DNA from: Sorghum bicolor
Taxonomy: Eukaryota; Streptophyta; Magnoliopsida; Poales; Poaceae
DNA length: 64,000 nt
NCBI RefSeq assembly: GCF_000003195.3
Contig: NC_012879.2
Span: 27,865,180 to 27,929,179, forward strand
Reading direction: 5' to 3'
Positions 1 to 11,222 of this stretch are shown here, in pieces. The translations under genes were made by a program, and so were the position numbers. The notes beneath the pieces were generated by a model, which saw only the letters and a list, made by a program, of their open reading frames with translations, was not told where the DNA came from and searched no databases. Position 1 is the first letter of the stretch. Each line of letters starts with the position of its first letter.

Positions 1-851
1 GCGGGCGAGTTTCAGGCGAGAGAGAGGGCGAGGCAGAGCGAGTGGACGCGTCCATTTCGCTCGGGACGTCGCCGTGGAGGTCATGCACGCGACGGGAGCT
101 GACAAGCGGGGCCAGACGCGGCGTACGGTCGACAAATGGCGACGGAGCTCTGCCGGCGGTCGGCCACGTCGACGAGCTCGGGTTCGATTCAGAAGAAACG
201 GTGTTTGTCTGATAGAGCCACTTCACCGGCGATTATCTCCCAAACCAGAGCGAATTAGGAGATGGCGTAGTTGACAAAGTTGGAGTACTAGGCGAGATCT
301 ACAACTTTGTCAATTGGAACAAGAGCTAGATCGGCCTGGATTGAGAGTTATGAAGTTTTCAAAATCAATCGAGCAAACTGGTTTCGTTCCAAGACTTAGA
401 AAAATTTCTAAGTGTTGAAAACAGCCCCAAATCTGCCTTGTGGGTCACTTTTGAGCTTTTGTTCCTTATAAAATTTGCTACAACTTTGCTGTAGGAAGTT
501 TTAACATGCAAACATTTTATGAAACACTTTTTAAAAACCTAAGCAAAAGAGGTTTCTAGGACCTATTTTCACAAGTATGACTTAGAAGCATAATTTGGAG
601 AAGTGATCAACATGAACATTGTTCCCAAGATTAAGTTAAGCATAGATAAACTAATTACCAAGGCATTAAGCACAAACACAAGCATTGTTCACTCAAACAT
701 AAGCATAGGAAGCCTATTTAAGCAATTTAAATCACAATTTTGCATAGAATGACATGGCTCAAGAGAGATGATGATCATGATATGCTTTGAGTAGATAATG
801 ATGGTCATGCTATGCACATGATCAATGCAACCATAACACTGGGGTGTTACA
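1..851 (-). repeat. RE-A 3' LTR, partial (runs off window)
   Basis: In minus orientation the LTR begins TGTAACACCCCAGTG at position 851, directly after the purine tract, and runs leftward out of the window. Only its first 851 bases are visible. The matching part of the other LTR would lie beyond the break at about 19400, so the two copies cannot be compared here. No gene is seen; the open frame at 74-274 has no recognisable product. Confidence 0.8.
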
Positions 852-866
852 GCCCACCCCCCTTAC
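852..866 (-). other. RE-A polypurine tract
   Basis: The minus strand reads GTAAGGGGGGTGGGC immediately before the LTR start TGTAACACC. This is the expected place and composition for the primer of plus-strand DNA synthesis. Confidence 0.7.
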
Positions 867-893
867 AAAAATCTCGTCCCGAGATTTGAAAGC

Positions 894-3800
894 TTACTGA
901 TTTTCGAAGAAGGTTTTGTAAACTTCTTTTAAATAATCCTCTGTCTCCCAACTGGCATCTTCTTCCCCGTGGTTGCTCCACAACACCTTGTAGAGCTTAA
1001 CCACACGATTACGCGTTTCCTGTTCCTTGCGATCAAGAATCGCTACAGGCTTCTCCTCATACACCAAATCTGACTTCAACTTGATATCTCGAACTTCCAC
1101 TCGCTCCTCCGGTACACGAAGGCACTTCTTCAATTGTGATACGTGGAAGATAGGGAAAATAGCTCGAAGCGCAACTGGGAGTTGAACTTTGTATGCCACA
1201 TTCCCTTTCTTTTCGAGAATCCGATAAGGTCCCACATAGCAAGGTGCAAGCTTGCGCTTGACTCCGAACCTTTGTACACCCTTCATCGGAGATACCTTGA
1301 TGTACACATGGTCACCAACTGAAAACTCAATCGGCTTTCTCCTCTTGTCGGCATAACTTTTTTGACGAGCTTGAGCAGCTTCCACATGTTGCTGGATAGT
1401 TCGGACTTTCTGCTCGGCTTCGTTCACAAAATCGATGCCATAAAACCTTCGTTCTCCAGCTTCTACCCAATTCAACGGGGTTCGACACTTTCGACCGTAC
1501 AAGGCTTCAAATGGAGCCATCTTGATACTCTCCTGATAACTATTGTTGTAGGAGAACTCAGCTAATGGCAACCACTTAACCCAAGAACCCTTTGAAGAGA
1601 GAGCGCATGCCCTCAACATATCTTCAAGGATTTGGTTAACTCGTTCAGTCTGACCAACCGTTTGGGGATAATAAGCAGATCTACGGACTAAATGAGTACC
1701 AATTTGCTCATGCAGACATTCCCAAAAACAAGCAGTGAACTGTGGTCCACGATCTGATATGATTGTTCGAGGCACACCATACTGACGAACAATGTGCTCG
1801 AAATACAACTCCGCATACTGATGTGGACGATAGTCAGTTCGGACTGGAATAAATCGAGCAACTTTGGTCAAACGATCTACAACCACCCAGATGGAGTCGT
1901 AACCCTTAACAGAAGTTGGGAGTCCACTAATGAAATCCATGCTGACTTCTTCCCATTTCCAACCAGGAATTGACAAGGGTTGAAGCAAACCAGCTTTCAT
2001 GTGAACAGCCTTCACGCGACAACAATTGTCACAACGAGCGACAAAAGCAGCTATCTCCTTTTTCATCTTTGTCCACCAAAACAACGGTTTCAAATCCTGA
2101 TACATCTTGCTACTACCAGGATGGATAGACAATTTGGATGAATGAGCTTCAGATAGGATCTGATTCCGTAGCTCACGGTCTTTTGGGACCACAAGTTGAT
2201 CCTTGAACCAAAGGATTCCGTTTTCATCAACCCGGAAGTGCTTGGTTTCTTCTTCTCTCATCTTCCTCTTGATATGCTGGATGCCTACATCTGTCTGCTG
2301 CAATTCGATGACTCGATTGCGAATGGTACTTTGCAGAGAAATCTGGTTGAGCACCAGTGGATGCATAAGATGTGACAACAACGGATCTTCCACTTGGATT
2401 GAGTGACAGTGCGCTTTCCGACTCAAGGCATCCGCCACTACGTTTGCCTTGCCTAGATGATAGTGCACTTGAAGATTATAATCTTTAATCAACTCAAGCC
2501 ACCTTCGCTGCCGCATGTTCAGTTCAGGTTGAGTGAAGATATACTTGAGGCTCTTATGATCGGTGTAGATATTACACAGATTACCCAGCAGATAATGCCT
2601 CCAGATTTTCAAAGCATGAACAACTGCTGCCAATTCTAAGTCATGAGTAGGGTAATTGACCTCATGTTTTCGAAGTTGGCGTGAGGCATACACGATAACG
2701 CGACCTTCCTGCATCAACACACAGCCTAAACCAACGCCTGACGCGTCACAAAAGACATCGAAGGGCTTCTCGATATCAGGTTGAGCTAGGACAGGAGCTG
2801 ATGTCAGCAATGTCCTCAACTTGTGGAATGCCTCTTCACACTCAGGTGTCCACACAAACTTTTCATCTTTCTGAAGTAGACGAGTCATAGGCTTGGATAT
2901 TTTGGAGAATTCCGGAATGAATCGACGGTAATATCCAGCAAGACCCAGAAAACTCCGAACCTCGTGTACCGAAGTTGGGACTTTCCAATCCAGCACTTCT
3001 TGCACCTTAGCCGGATCCACCGATATGCCTTCTTCAGATAAGACATGGCCCAAGAAAGGTACTTTCTTTAGCCAAAACTCGCATTTGCTAAACTTGGCAT
3101 AAAGCTGATGTTCGCGCAAACGCGTCAACACTACACGCAGATGCTCTGCATGCTCCTCTTCATTGCAAGAATATACCAAGATATCATCAATGAAGACCAC
3201 CACAAACTTGTCCAACTCGGGCATGAACACCGAATTCATGAGATACATGAAATGAGCAGGTGCATTTGTAAGACCAAAGGACATGACAAGGTACTCATAC
3301 AACCCATACCTCGTCGAGAAAGCTGTCTTAGGTACATCTTCAGGACGGATCTTGATCTGATGGTACCCAGATCGCAAATCAATCTTGGAGAATACCTTAG
3401 CTTTAGACAACTGATCAAACAAGATATCAATGCGAGGAAGAGGGTATTTGTTCTTGATAGTCACCGCATTTAGGGGACGATAGTCCACACACATGCGCAA
3501 CGATTGATCCTTCTTCTTCACAAAGATAGCTGGACAACCCCAAGGAGAAGAACTAGGACGAATAAGACCCTTCTTCAACAACTCATTTAGTTGGGTCTTA
3601 AGCTCAGCTAACTCATTGGGTGGCATTCTATAAGGTCTTCTCGAGATAGGAGCGGTACCTGGAATCAATTCAATTTTGAACTCCACATCCCGGTCCGTAG
3701 GAAGCCCGGGTAGATCATCAGGAAAAACATCCGGAAACTCACACACCACCGGGATATCCTGAATGGCCTTAGATGTAACTGCATTCACAGTGCTACGGAT

Positions 3801-4582
3801 TTGAATATCACGAGGAAGTTGCACTAGAAATGCCTCCTTGGTATCTAGGTCTCTCAACATCACTACACGAGTGGTGGTGTCGATAAGAACTCCATTACCA
3901 CTCATCCACTTCATCCCCAGAATTACATCTATGCCCACACCGGGTAGAACAACCAAATCAGCAAGGAATTGACGGTCTCCGATTTTTAGAGTTGCCCCCA
4001 AAACCACTTGATTGGTGGAAATATCATTTCCCGCAGCACTAATACAATAACTGCCCTTATCAAGTGTAACAGCCTTGATGCTATGCTTAGACACAAACTC
4101 AGAACTCACAAATGAATGCGATGCTCCAGAATCAAAAAGCACAAGTGCATCATGTTGATTGACCAGAAACTTACCAGTCGTGACTACCTCAACAGCAGGG
4201 ATTGCCTCCACAGTTGTGTAATGAACACGCCCGTGACGAACGTTCCCTTGGTTGCCCTTCTTTGGCGGGTAAGGACAGTTGCTCTGCCAATGCCCGGTCT
4301 GATTGCAGTTCCAGCACGGACGGTTGGCAGGTGGAGTCTTGGCATAGTTGGGACCCGTATTGCCCCTAGGAAGAGCAATAGAGTACCCCTTGCGAAAACC
4401 CGTCTTGGCCTGATTTTTCTTCACCGGAGGACGGTATCGCTGGTTGGGGGTTGGAGCACGGAACGGTGGCTTAGCTGCCACTGGAGTCTTGGACTGAGAT
4501 GATCCTGCCCCGGCCTCAAAAGCCCTCTTGCGAGTCTTGGTCGCAGTGTACACAGTGTTATAGTTCTCTTGGGTGAGAGCAT
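894..4582 (-). CDS. RE-A gag end and pol polyprotein (protease, RT, RNase H, integrase, chromodomain-like end)
   Basis: This is an open frame of about 1229 codons with no stop until 894. It has no start of its own because it is the downstream part of the gag-pol frame begun at 13555. Numbering from 4553, it shows a CCHC zinc knuckle (C80, C83, H88, C93), an aspartic protease DSGA at 141, RT with FIDD at 454-457, and RNase H residues D603, E640, D665 and D708. The integrase has H804, H811, C841, C844 and a D873-D934-E970 triad with D-X35-E spacing. The C-terminal 35 residues resemble a chromodomain, which in chromoviruses guides integration to heterochromatin. The frame resumes in phase with the upstream gag across the 5-base target duplication. 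Two motif details differ from common versions: APAHF in RT and PQTVGQ in integrase. Confidence 0.93.
4578..4582. repeat. Target-site duplication AGCAT, left copy (RE-B)
   Basis: AGCAT directly precedes the RE-B 5' LTR and is repeated directly after the 3' LTR at 12875-12879. Keeping one copy restores the phase of the RE-A gag frame, which confirms the insertion boundaries. Confidence 0.93.
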
Positions 4583-6234
4583 TGTTGACGGTCCTTAAGT
4601 ATCAAATTTAATTATCAAATAAATAAAGAAAAGGATCCAATTGAAATCAAGATCCAGACTTAGGGTTTTATCTGACAGAATTCCACGAGTTTTGGTGTTT
4701 GTCTATTTCTGCAGGGGTTTATCAGGAAATATGGAAGAAAGGCCCACATGTCAGGATTACGTAAAGATATTAACGTGCTGCGCAATTATCTTACATCTAG
4801 AAGACTCCAGAAGCCACGAGACCGAAGCGGAGGCGAAACGGGGCCAGACCCTGGGCGGCCGCCCAGTTGGTCAGGGCGCCCGCCCACCTCCTGAGTCCAA
4901 TCAGGACTCTGCTTTGCGGGAGATCTCCACCGACCCAAAGGATGAATCTAAACCATACAATCTATGTCGGTTTGATCCAAGGGCCCATATTCACTTGAAG
5001 GGACTATAAAACCAGACCCCCTGGCCCCTGGAGGAGGGAGCCTCTCAACCCTAATTCATTGTTCCATCAAGGGAGAAGAAGCCTCTGATCAAGATTAGAG
5101 CCACCACATCAATTAGATATCTAGATTAGCATAGCTACATAGGATTAGAACTAGAAGGAGTCAATCTTCGATTGGTTTCCGGATCTGTCAAGAGGATTCT
5201 TGGTAATTCTCTAATTGTGCTTCTAATTGCTTTCTAATTATCTTTGTTCTTCAATATTATGAATATGACTTTGTTCTACTTCAATATATTGCTTATGACT
5301 TTGCTCTACTTGCTTATATTCAAGATTATATTGTTCTTAGTTTATCATAGTTATGTACTTGGCTTAGTTAGATTCGATCTATATACATGCTTAGGATCGT
5401 ATAGCGTTTATCCATCGGATCCATGGGTAAATGATAGATATTGTGTAGGCGTGGTGCTTATACCATATTTATCTGCGATTGTACCCAATATGCCAGATCG
5501 TGGGGTGGTTCGTGATAGTGACAGCTTCATTGATTCTTATATAGTCCCCCTCTCGTGTATTGGGCTGGCAGAGCAACATTATTACTGGGGAGTGATTGCT
5601 ATGTTTCTCATATTCCTTGCTAATATCACTATGCATGGGCGTAGTCTTGTCTTGCAATGATTGCTAAGTATGCTTGCACTAACTATGATATGCTAGACTA
5701 TATAGTTGAGAATAACTTAGGGAATATTCTTGTAGTTCGTTCTAATACCATGCTAATGACTTTCTAGAGTATCTAATTGAGGTGCTTATCATATTTATTA
5801 TGTGGCTAGATCAGATTAGTTATCCTTGTCACTATTATTATTTCATATATCTTTTATGTGACACTTATCCCTGTATGAAGAGTTAGATATAATGTTCTCA
5901 ATTATACATGCAATGATAGATGCTCAATCTCATATTCTATTCTGTAATCATTAGTGATGATTGCTAATCCCTTCCCAGTGGTAAAAATATAAATAACGAT
6001 ACCTGGAATACTTCCCGATTAAAATGCTACATCGGTATTAATCTGTGCGCTTGCAGATCCAATTCATTATTTATTTAGAAGAGCAATTGCATATTTCAAT
6101 ACCGTGTCTCTTATATCATGCTGGGGAGGACAACTTGGCTTAAGTGGTGTGAGGGATAGGTTTGGCATTTTTGGCACCGTTGCTAGATTTAGAACTTAGT
6201 CTACTTTTAGTAATGATGTTAAGAATACCCAACA
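4583..6234 (+). repeat. RE-B 5' LTR
   Basis: The 1652 bases match 11223-12874 at a constant offset of 6640 and the same length. A TATA-like CTATAAAA lies at 5004-5011, giving a plausible transcription start near 5035. Open frames inside it (4641-5009, 5244-5660) recur in the other LTR simply because the LTR is duplicated, and they are not treated as genes. Confidence 0.95.
5004..5011 (+). promoter_or_regulatory. TATA-like box in RE-B 5' LTR
   Basis: CTATAAAA follows a GC-rich segment and precedes a C-rich stretch. The same motif is at 11644-11651 in the 3' LTR. It is inferred to be the element's promoter; no transcript evidence is available. Confidence 0.55.
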
Positions 6235-6242
6235 AGCATTTT

Positions 6243-6259
6243 TGGCGTCGTTGCCGGGG
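6243..6259 (+). other. RE-B primer-binding site (tRNA-Asp type)
   Basis: TGGCGTCGTTGCCGGGG starts 9 bases after the LTR end. It differs at one base from the complement of the plant tRNA-Asp 3' end (TGGCGCCGTTGCCGGGG, from memory), the primer commonly used by Athila-type elements. Confidence 0.8.
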
Positions 6260-6395
6260 AAGGTTGATTACTAATCAGGAATGGAATAAAAAGATTTTGA
6301 GTTATCATTCGCATCACTAATATGATTGAGCTTATCTATTCTCTCATACAGTTTTACCCCGATATTTTTCTATTTTATCTTATGCAGTGGAATGT

Positions 6396-9041
6396 ATGAA
6401 TAGAAGACATCTTCCAGGAAATTTTGTTGACAATCCTGAAGCATTATTCAAGAAGACGAGAGCCAAGCTAAAGAAATCATCAACACTTCACGAAGAAGCT
6501 TCATCCAATCAAGAAGATCACCGGAACTTGTCTTCAGAGTTCGAGGCCATGGCGAACAAATCAATCCGCGAGTTCTCAGCTCCCACTACGGACAACATCC
6601 GCACTGGACCTGCTGCAGAGATCGATGGCAACTTTGAGCTCAAGCCTGGACTTATCAACATGGTGCAATCCAACCAGTTCTGTGGGAAGGCACACGAAGA
6701 CGCTAGTGCTCATTTACAACACTTCCTGGAGATTTGCAACACATTCACCATAGCAGGAGTTTCCAAAGACGCTATACTACTTCGCCTCTTCCCATTCTCA
6801 CTGTTAGGAAGAGCGAAGCAGTGGTTCCACGCTACAAAGGAGAAGAATACTATGTGGGCACTCTGCTCAACAAACATCCTGGCTAAGTTCTTTCCCATGG
6901 GCAAGACCAATGCTCTCCGTGGGAAGATTATAAGTTTTCAGCAACAAAATGATGAATTTGTTCCAGAAGCATGGGAGCGCTTTCAAGACTACATCCTAGA
7001 ATGTCCCCATCATGGAATGGAGAGTTGGCTACTGATGTAGACATTCTATCATGGGCTCAGCAACAGTGCCCGAGAGACCATGGATGCTGCAGCTGGAGGA
7101 GCATTCTTATCACTTACTATACCACAAGCCACAGCTCTTGTGGAGAAGATGGCGTCCAACCAAAGCTGGAATGAAGAGAGGACCCAGACACGCAAGAGAG
7201 GTGGAGGTATGCATCAGCTGAAGGAGGTAGACATGCTGTCTGCAAAGCTAGACCTGCTCATGAAGAAGCTCGACGATAGAGCTGGAGACAAGAAAGAAGT
7301 TATGCACATCTACGACTCTCACATGACTTGTGAGGAGTGTGGAGACACTGGACACTCAGGCAACCACTGCCCTGAGATGCTTGAGGATGTGAACTACATC
7401 AACAACAACAACAACTACTACTACAACCGTCCTCAACAAAATCAAGGTTGGAATCAACAGAGGCCTAACTACTCAGGTAATTATCAAGGTAACAATTCTT
7501 ACAACAATAATAATAATTTTCCACCTTTGAGAGAGTTAGTGTCTAATCAAGGAAAGCTAATGGATAACCTGTCTAAGAAATTGGCATAAAATGATAAAAT
7601 GCTAGAAAATATAAATAATAGAATGGATAATTTCTCTACTGCCATCAAGAATCAAATTAGCTTTAATAAAATGATTGAATCCCAGTTAAATCAAATAGCT
7701 GCTGCTGTTCCTACTACTAACCCCGGTATACCATCACAACCGGAAGGATTAGAATTTGTAAATCTTGTAGACGTGTTTGATGCAGGTAATTGGAGTAACC
7801 CCGTCACTGAATTTTCTACTGACCGTCTGCCGGTCAAGAGAGGCGATCCAGGACGCCCCGTCATCCCGATCTCCATCGGCATGGTGGACGTTCCAGAAGC
7901 ACTCTGTGACTTTGGCTCTAGCGTCAACATTATACCCAGGGTACTCTATGAAAAATTCTTTACATATCCTTTATTAGAAACAACCATGTGTTTGCAGTTT
8001 GCAGATCAGACGATAACTTTTCCAAAAGGAATAGTGAGGAACCTTTGTGTCCGAGTTGGTACTTTATATGCCCCAGCAGACTTCGTAGTGGTTGAGACCG
8101 GAAATGATGAGAGAGCACCTATCATCCTAGGAAGGCCATTTTTGAACACCACGGGAGCTATCATCTACGCTAGTGCTGCCAAGATCAGTTTCTACGTCAA
8201 AGGGAAGAAGGAGACATTTTTCTTCAAGAACAAGACTACACAAATTCCAGATCAATCCAGACGTGAATCAATGAAGAGGACCAACAGGAGGAACAGGAAC
8301 AAGCAAGTGTGGACCGAGTCAGCTAAGATGGTCACTGTAGTCCATGGAGGCCAAGATCACCAACTTAAGTCACTGTTTTTGACCAAGAAGGACGACCCAG
8401 GAATGCCAAGCATCTACTGCTCCATAAATGGATATAACTTCTACAAGACGATTTGCGACACTGGATCGGGCGTCAACATAATGGCCGCAGTCACTTATCG
8501 GCTCTTGATCGGGACCATGCCACTAAGACCAACATACATTCAGCTCCAGATGGCAGATCAGACATTTCGAGAAGTTCAAGGAATAGTATCTGATGTCCCA
8601 GTCAAAATAGACGATCACCTTGTCTACACAGACTTTCAAGTTGTTGACATGGGAGAAGACGAGTATGATCCACCCATCATCCTTGGAAGACCGTTCCTCA
8701 GCACCGTTAAAGCAATTATCTACATTGGAACCGGAGAAGTCCATATGCACTTCCCCTCAGAGAAGGTACGCCGTTATTTTACTGACCCTAACTATATCAT
8801 TGAAGAATCTAAGAAGGTCAGAAAGAGACGCAACCACAACCAGAGGAGGCAGATCATCAAGGACGGATGGGCAGACTATGAAGGAGAAGTTGTAAGGTCA
8901 GAAGACGTGGAGTTTAAACAGAATTATCCAGAGGAGATTGAAGCACCGAGTCAGGTATGGAAAATGAAGATAACTATACATGAAGAGGAGGCGCTACCGG
9001 AAGTACCGACTTCGCCACCCAACGAACCTCAGGACGATTAA
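6396..9041 (+). pseudogene. RE-B gag with two tandem aspartic-protease-like domains
   Basis: A single reading frame runs from ATG 6396 to a stop at 9041 and is broken only by TAG at 7038-7040 and TAA at 7587-7589. The start is the first in-frame ATG, because the upstream opening is GTG. The capsid-like part (6600-7030) has the AKQWF and LAKFFPMG motifs of Athila-type gag. A CCHC zinc knuckle lies at 7329-7370, followed by an Asn/Tyr/Gln-rich linker to about 7530. Two protease-like modules follow. The first has DFGSS (Asp codon 7908) and ILGRPF near 8124; the second has a canonical DTGSG (Asp codon 8457) and ILGRPF near 8679. The first lacks the usual Thr/Ser after Asp and may be inactive. The end is acidic and no RT follows. 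The TAG looks like a C-to-T change in a Gln codon. Confidence 0.88.
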
Positions 9042-9547
9042 GAAATTGGAGAGTCCCGTTCGGAGGACTTAAAAACACCGAACGCCCTGCCAAGAGGTAA
9101 ACTTGGTAGTTACCCTTTCCCTTTCAATTATTTCAATTATTTCAAATAGTTTACTTAGTTAATTATGTTCGTGCTATCCTAAAAAGAAAATAAAAATGTA
9201 AAAAACAATAAGCCCCATGTGAGTATACGAGTGGCATAAAACCCATAAGTACATTCACTGTGGTGGCATAAAAATAAAATAAATATTTCATTTCTGCTTT
9301 ATAAAATAAAAAAATATAAAAACAGGGAGTAATATTTATTGAGGAGTCTCAAGATAATAAAGGCTAGATATTTATGCTAACACTTAATCAGTTCCACAAG
9401 CTTTGTTGTCTATTTGAGCTCCACAGAATTTAAGAATCAAGAAGACTAGCAGACGGAGGACATTCTAATCGCTGTCAGAATGCTGCTGACTTTCAACTAC
9501 ACCTCTGCCACCTGCTAGCTACATCAAGAGAAATTACGTCAAAATTC

Positions 9548-9568
9548 AGCTTGGGGGAGAGCACCCCC
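9548..9568 (+). promoter_or_regulatory. Internal purine tract and hairpin
   Basis: AGCTTGGGGGAGA is followed at once by GCACCCCC, so GGGGG can pair with CCCCC across a short loop. The purine part copies the true polypurine tract at 11208-11220. The same motif recurs in RE-F at 44316-44336 and 42074-42095 (minus). Its role is unknown. Confidence 0.5.
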
Positions 9569-11207
9569 ATTTTTCCCGATAAGTATTTCTACCTATCTTT
9601 ATACTTATACTATACTAGAATATTAAAATACATAAACTATAAAAAACCTAATAAAGATTTTATGCTTATATATGTCTTTTGCTTAGTGTGTTTAAGTGGC
9701 TATGCTAATCTGTATCTAAATAAAACTTAAGCATGGATATGATAAATAGTTGCTCTGCCTAATTTGCACATTCTAAGTTCTCTCTCAAGTTTAGATATAA
9801 CTGTTATAATTTAAAGCTTGCTCTAGACCTAAACTTGTGGGATGAAAACTTGATCTGAAGTCTAAGTTGTTAACGGATATGATATGGGAAGGTTGAGCTG
9901 CTGTTTATCTGTTCCTAGAGATGCTAGAATTCTGGAGAATTTTATCTTTGAAAATCTTTAAAATGTTGCATGATGAGTTCCTGTATGATGAGAGCTTAAA
10001 TTCCTACCACAGCCATATATACATGCTTGCTAGACTTTGAGCCACACATTTACTATTTACTGCTTATGAGCATTGAGTGTGGTCAAGCTGTGTAGACTCT
10101 TAGGAGCTTGTCATGTGGTTAAATCAAGATTTCACTTGCACGTTCACTCATATATGCTACTTCTACTCCGGAAGTACCATTCACATATATCCATCCATTT
10201 CCATCTCCAGAATCACCCAAAAATATTCTGCTCCTAATCCGGGAGAGAATAACCAAAAATATTTCTGTTTCCCCTTGTGAAATAAATGCTCAAGTTATCT
10301 TGTTACTACCACTTGCTATATTATCTCAAGAGATGAGTGCTCTAAAAAAAAGAAGAAAATAAAAAAATATACGAGGAAATAAAAAGGAGCAAGTGCTCGG
10401 AACCTCGAAAGAAAAGAAAGAGTGAGACGAGAGGTAAAAATGGACAAGTGTCCGACAGTAGAATTAGGGGTGCAAGATACCCACCTGAGAGACAAGAAAA
10501 AGAAGAGCATCTCATTCTCCTCATAAAGTTTCCAAAGCAAGGAAGGTATGTATCCCCTCAAAAGAGCAAAGTAGAATTAGACTTCCACCACCATTGTTTT
10601 CACCATTGTTATCACCATCATCACCATACACCATTCATTCGCCACACATGCACATCTTGATTTGGCTTATTGATTTGTTTCTTTGGATCCATGGTTTGAC
10701 TATGCAATAAATGTCTTGTAAGTATGTATATTTTATCTCCCACCTATGAGCTCCAGATATTAAGCCTTATTAGAGTAGGGTGAGAGAGAAGGCAATGTCA
10801 CTATGCCTTATACCACAAATATTACATATCTTGAGAGAAGGCATATACCATCAATGCCTTGGTAAGGATCCAAAAATACCACAAAAGAGAGACCTGAGAG
10901 AATCATACAAGGAATCTCTGAGTTTTATTTGAAAATCTACAAAAACCCCAGAGCTATAGCTGATCAAGAATAAGAGACATGGCACTTGGCTAGACTGTTC
11001 TATCTTTTAACCACTCAAGACAGAAGTGACAGTTACAAGTCCCATGGTGTAGGTAAAGTAAGTAAGTTTTAAGTCTTGACAGTTTACTCTAACTCAGAGA
11101 TGAGATCTTATTTAAAAAGCATGTGTACCGTCAATTTTTTTTAACAATATTGCAACAAATTATGATCCATAGCTGAGTCTATCCTTGCTCAGGAACGAGC
11201 AAGAGGT

Positions 11208-11222
11208 AAGCTTGGGGGAGTT
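11208..11222 (+). other. RE-B polypurine tract
   Basis: AAGCTTGGGGGAGTT lies directly before the 3' LTR start at 11223. RE-D has the same tract at 34741-34755. Confidence 0.85.

Larger units (their letters stand above)
9042..11222 (+). other. RE-B non-coding 3' region
   Basis: This AT-rich stretch of about 2.2 kb lies between the protease frame and the 3' LTR, where pol would be in an autonomous element. No domain-bearing frame is seen on either strand; the open frames at 10316-10660 are short and low-complexity. It contains a purine-tract hairpin at 9548-9568 and a 60-base unit at 10431-10490 that is present as two tandem copies in RE-D (19672-19790). Conservation of this tail with RE-D suggests a role in RNA processing or packaging, which is inference. 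Confidence 0.75.

Noticed and set aside
4641..5660. Open frames in the RE-B LTR (also at 11281-12300)
   Set aside because: They repeat only because the LTR is duplicated, have no recognisable domain, and no coding bias is apparent.
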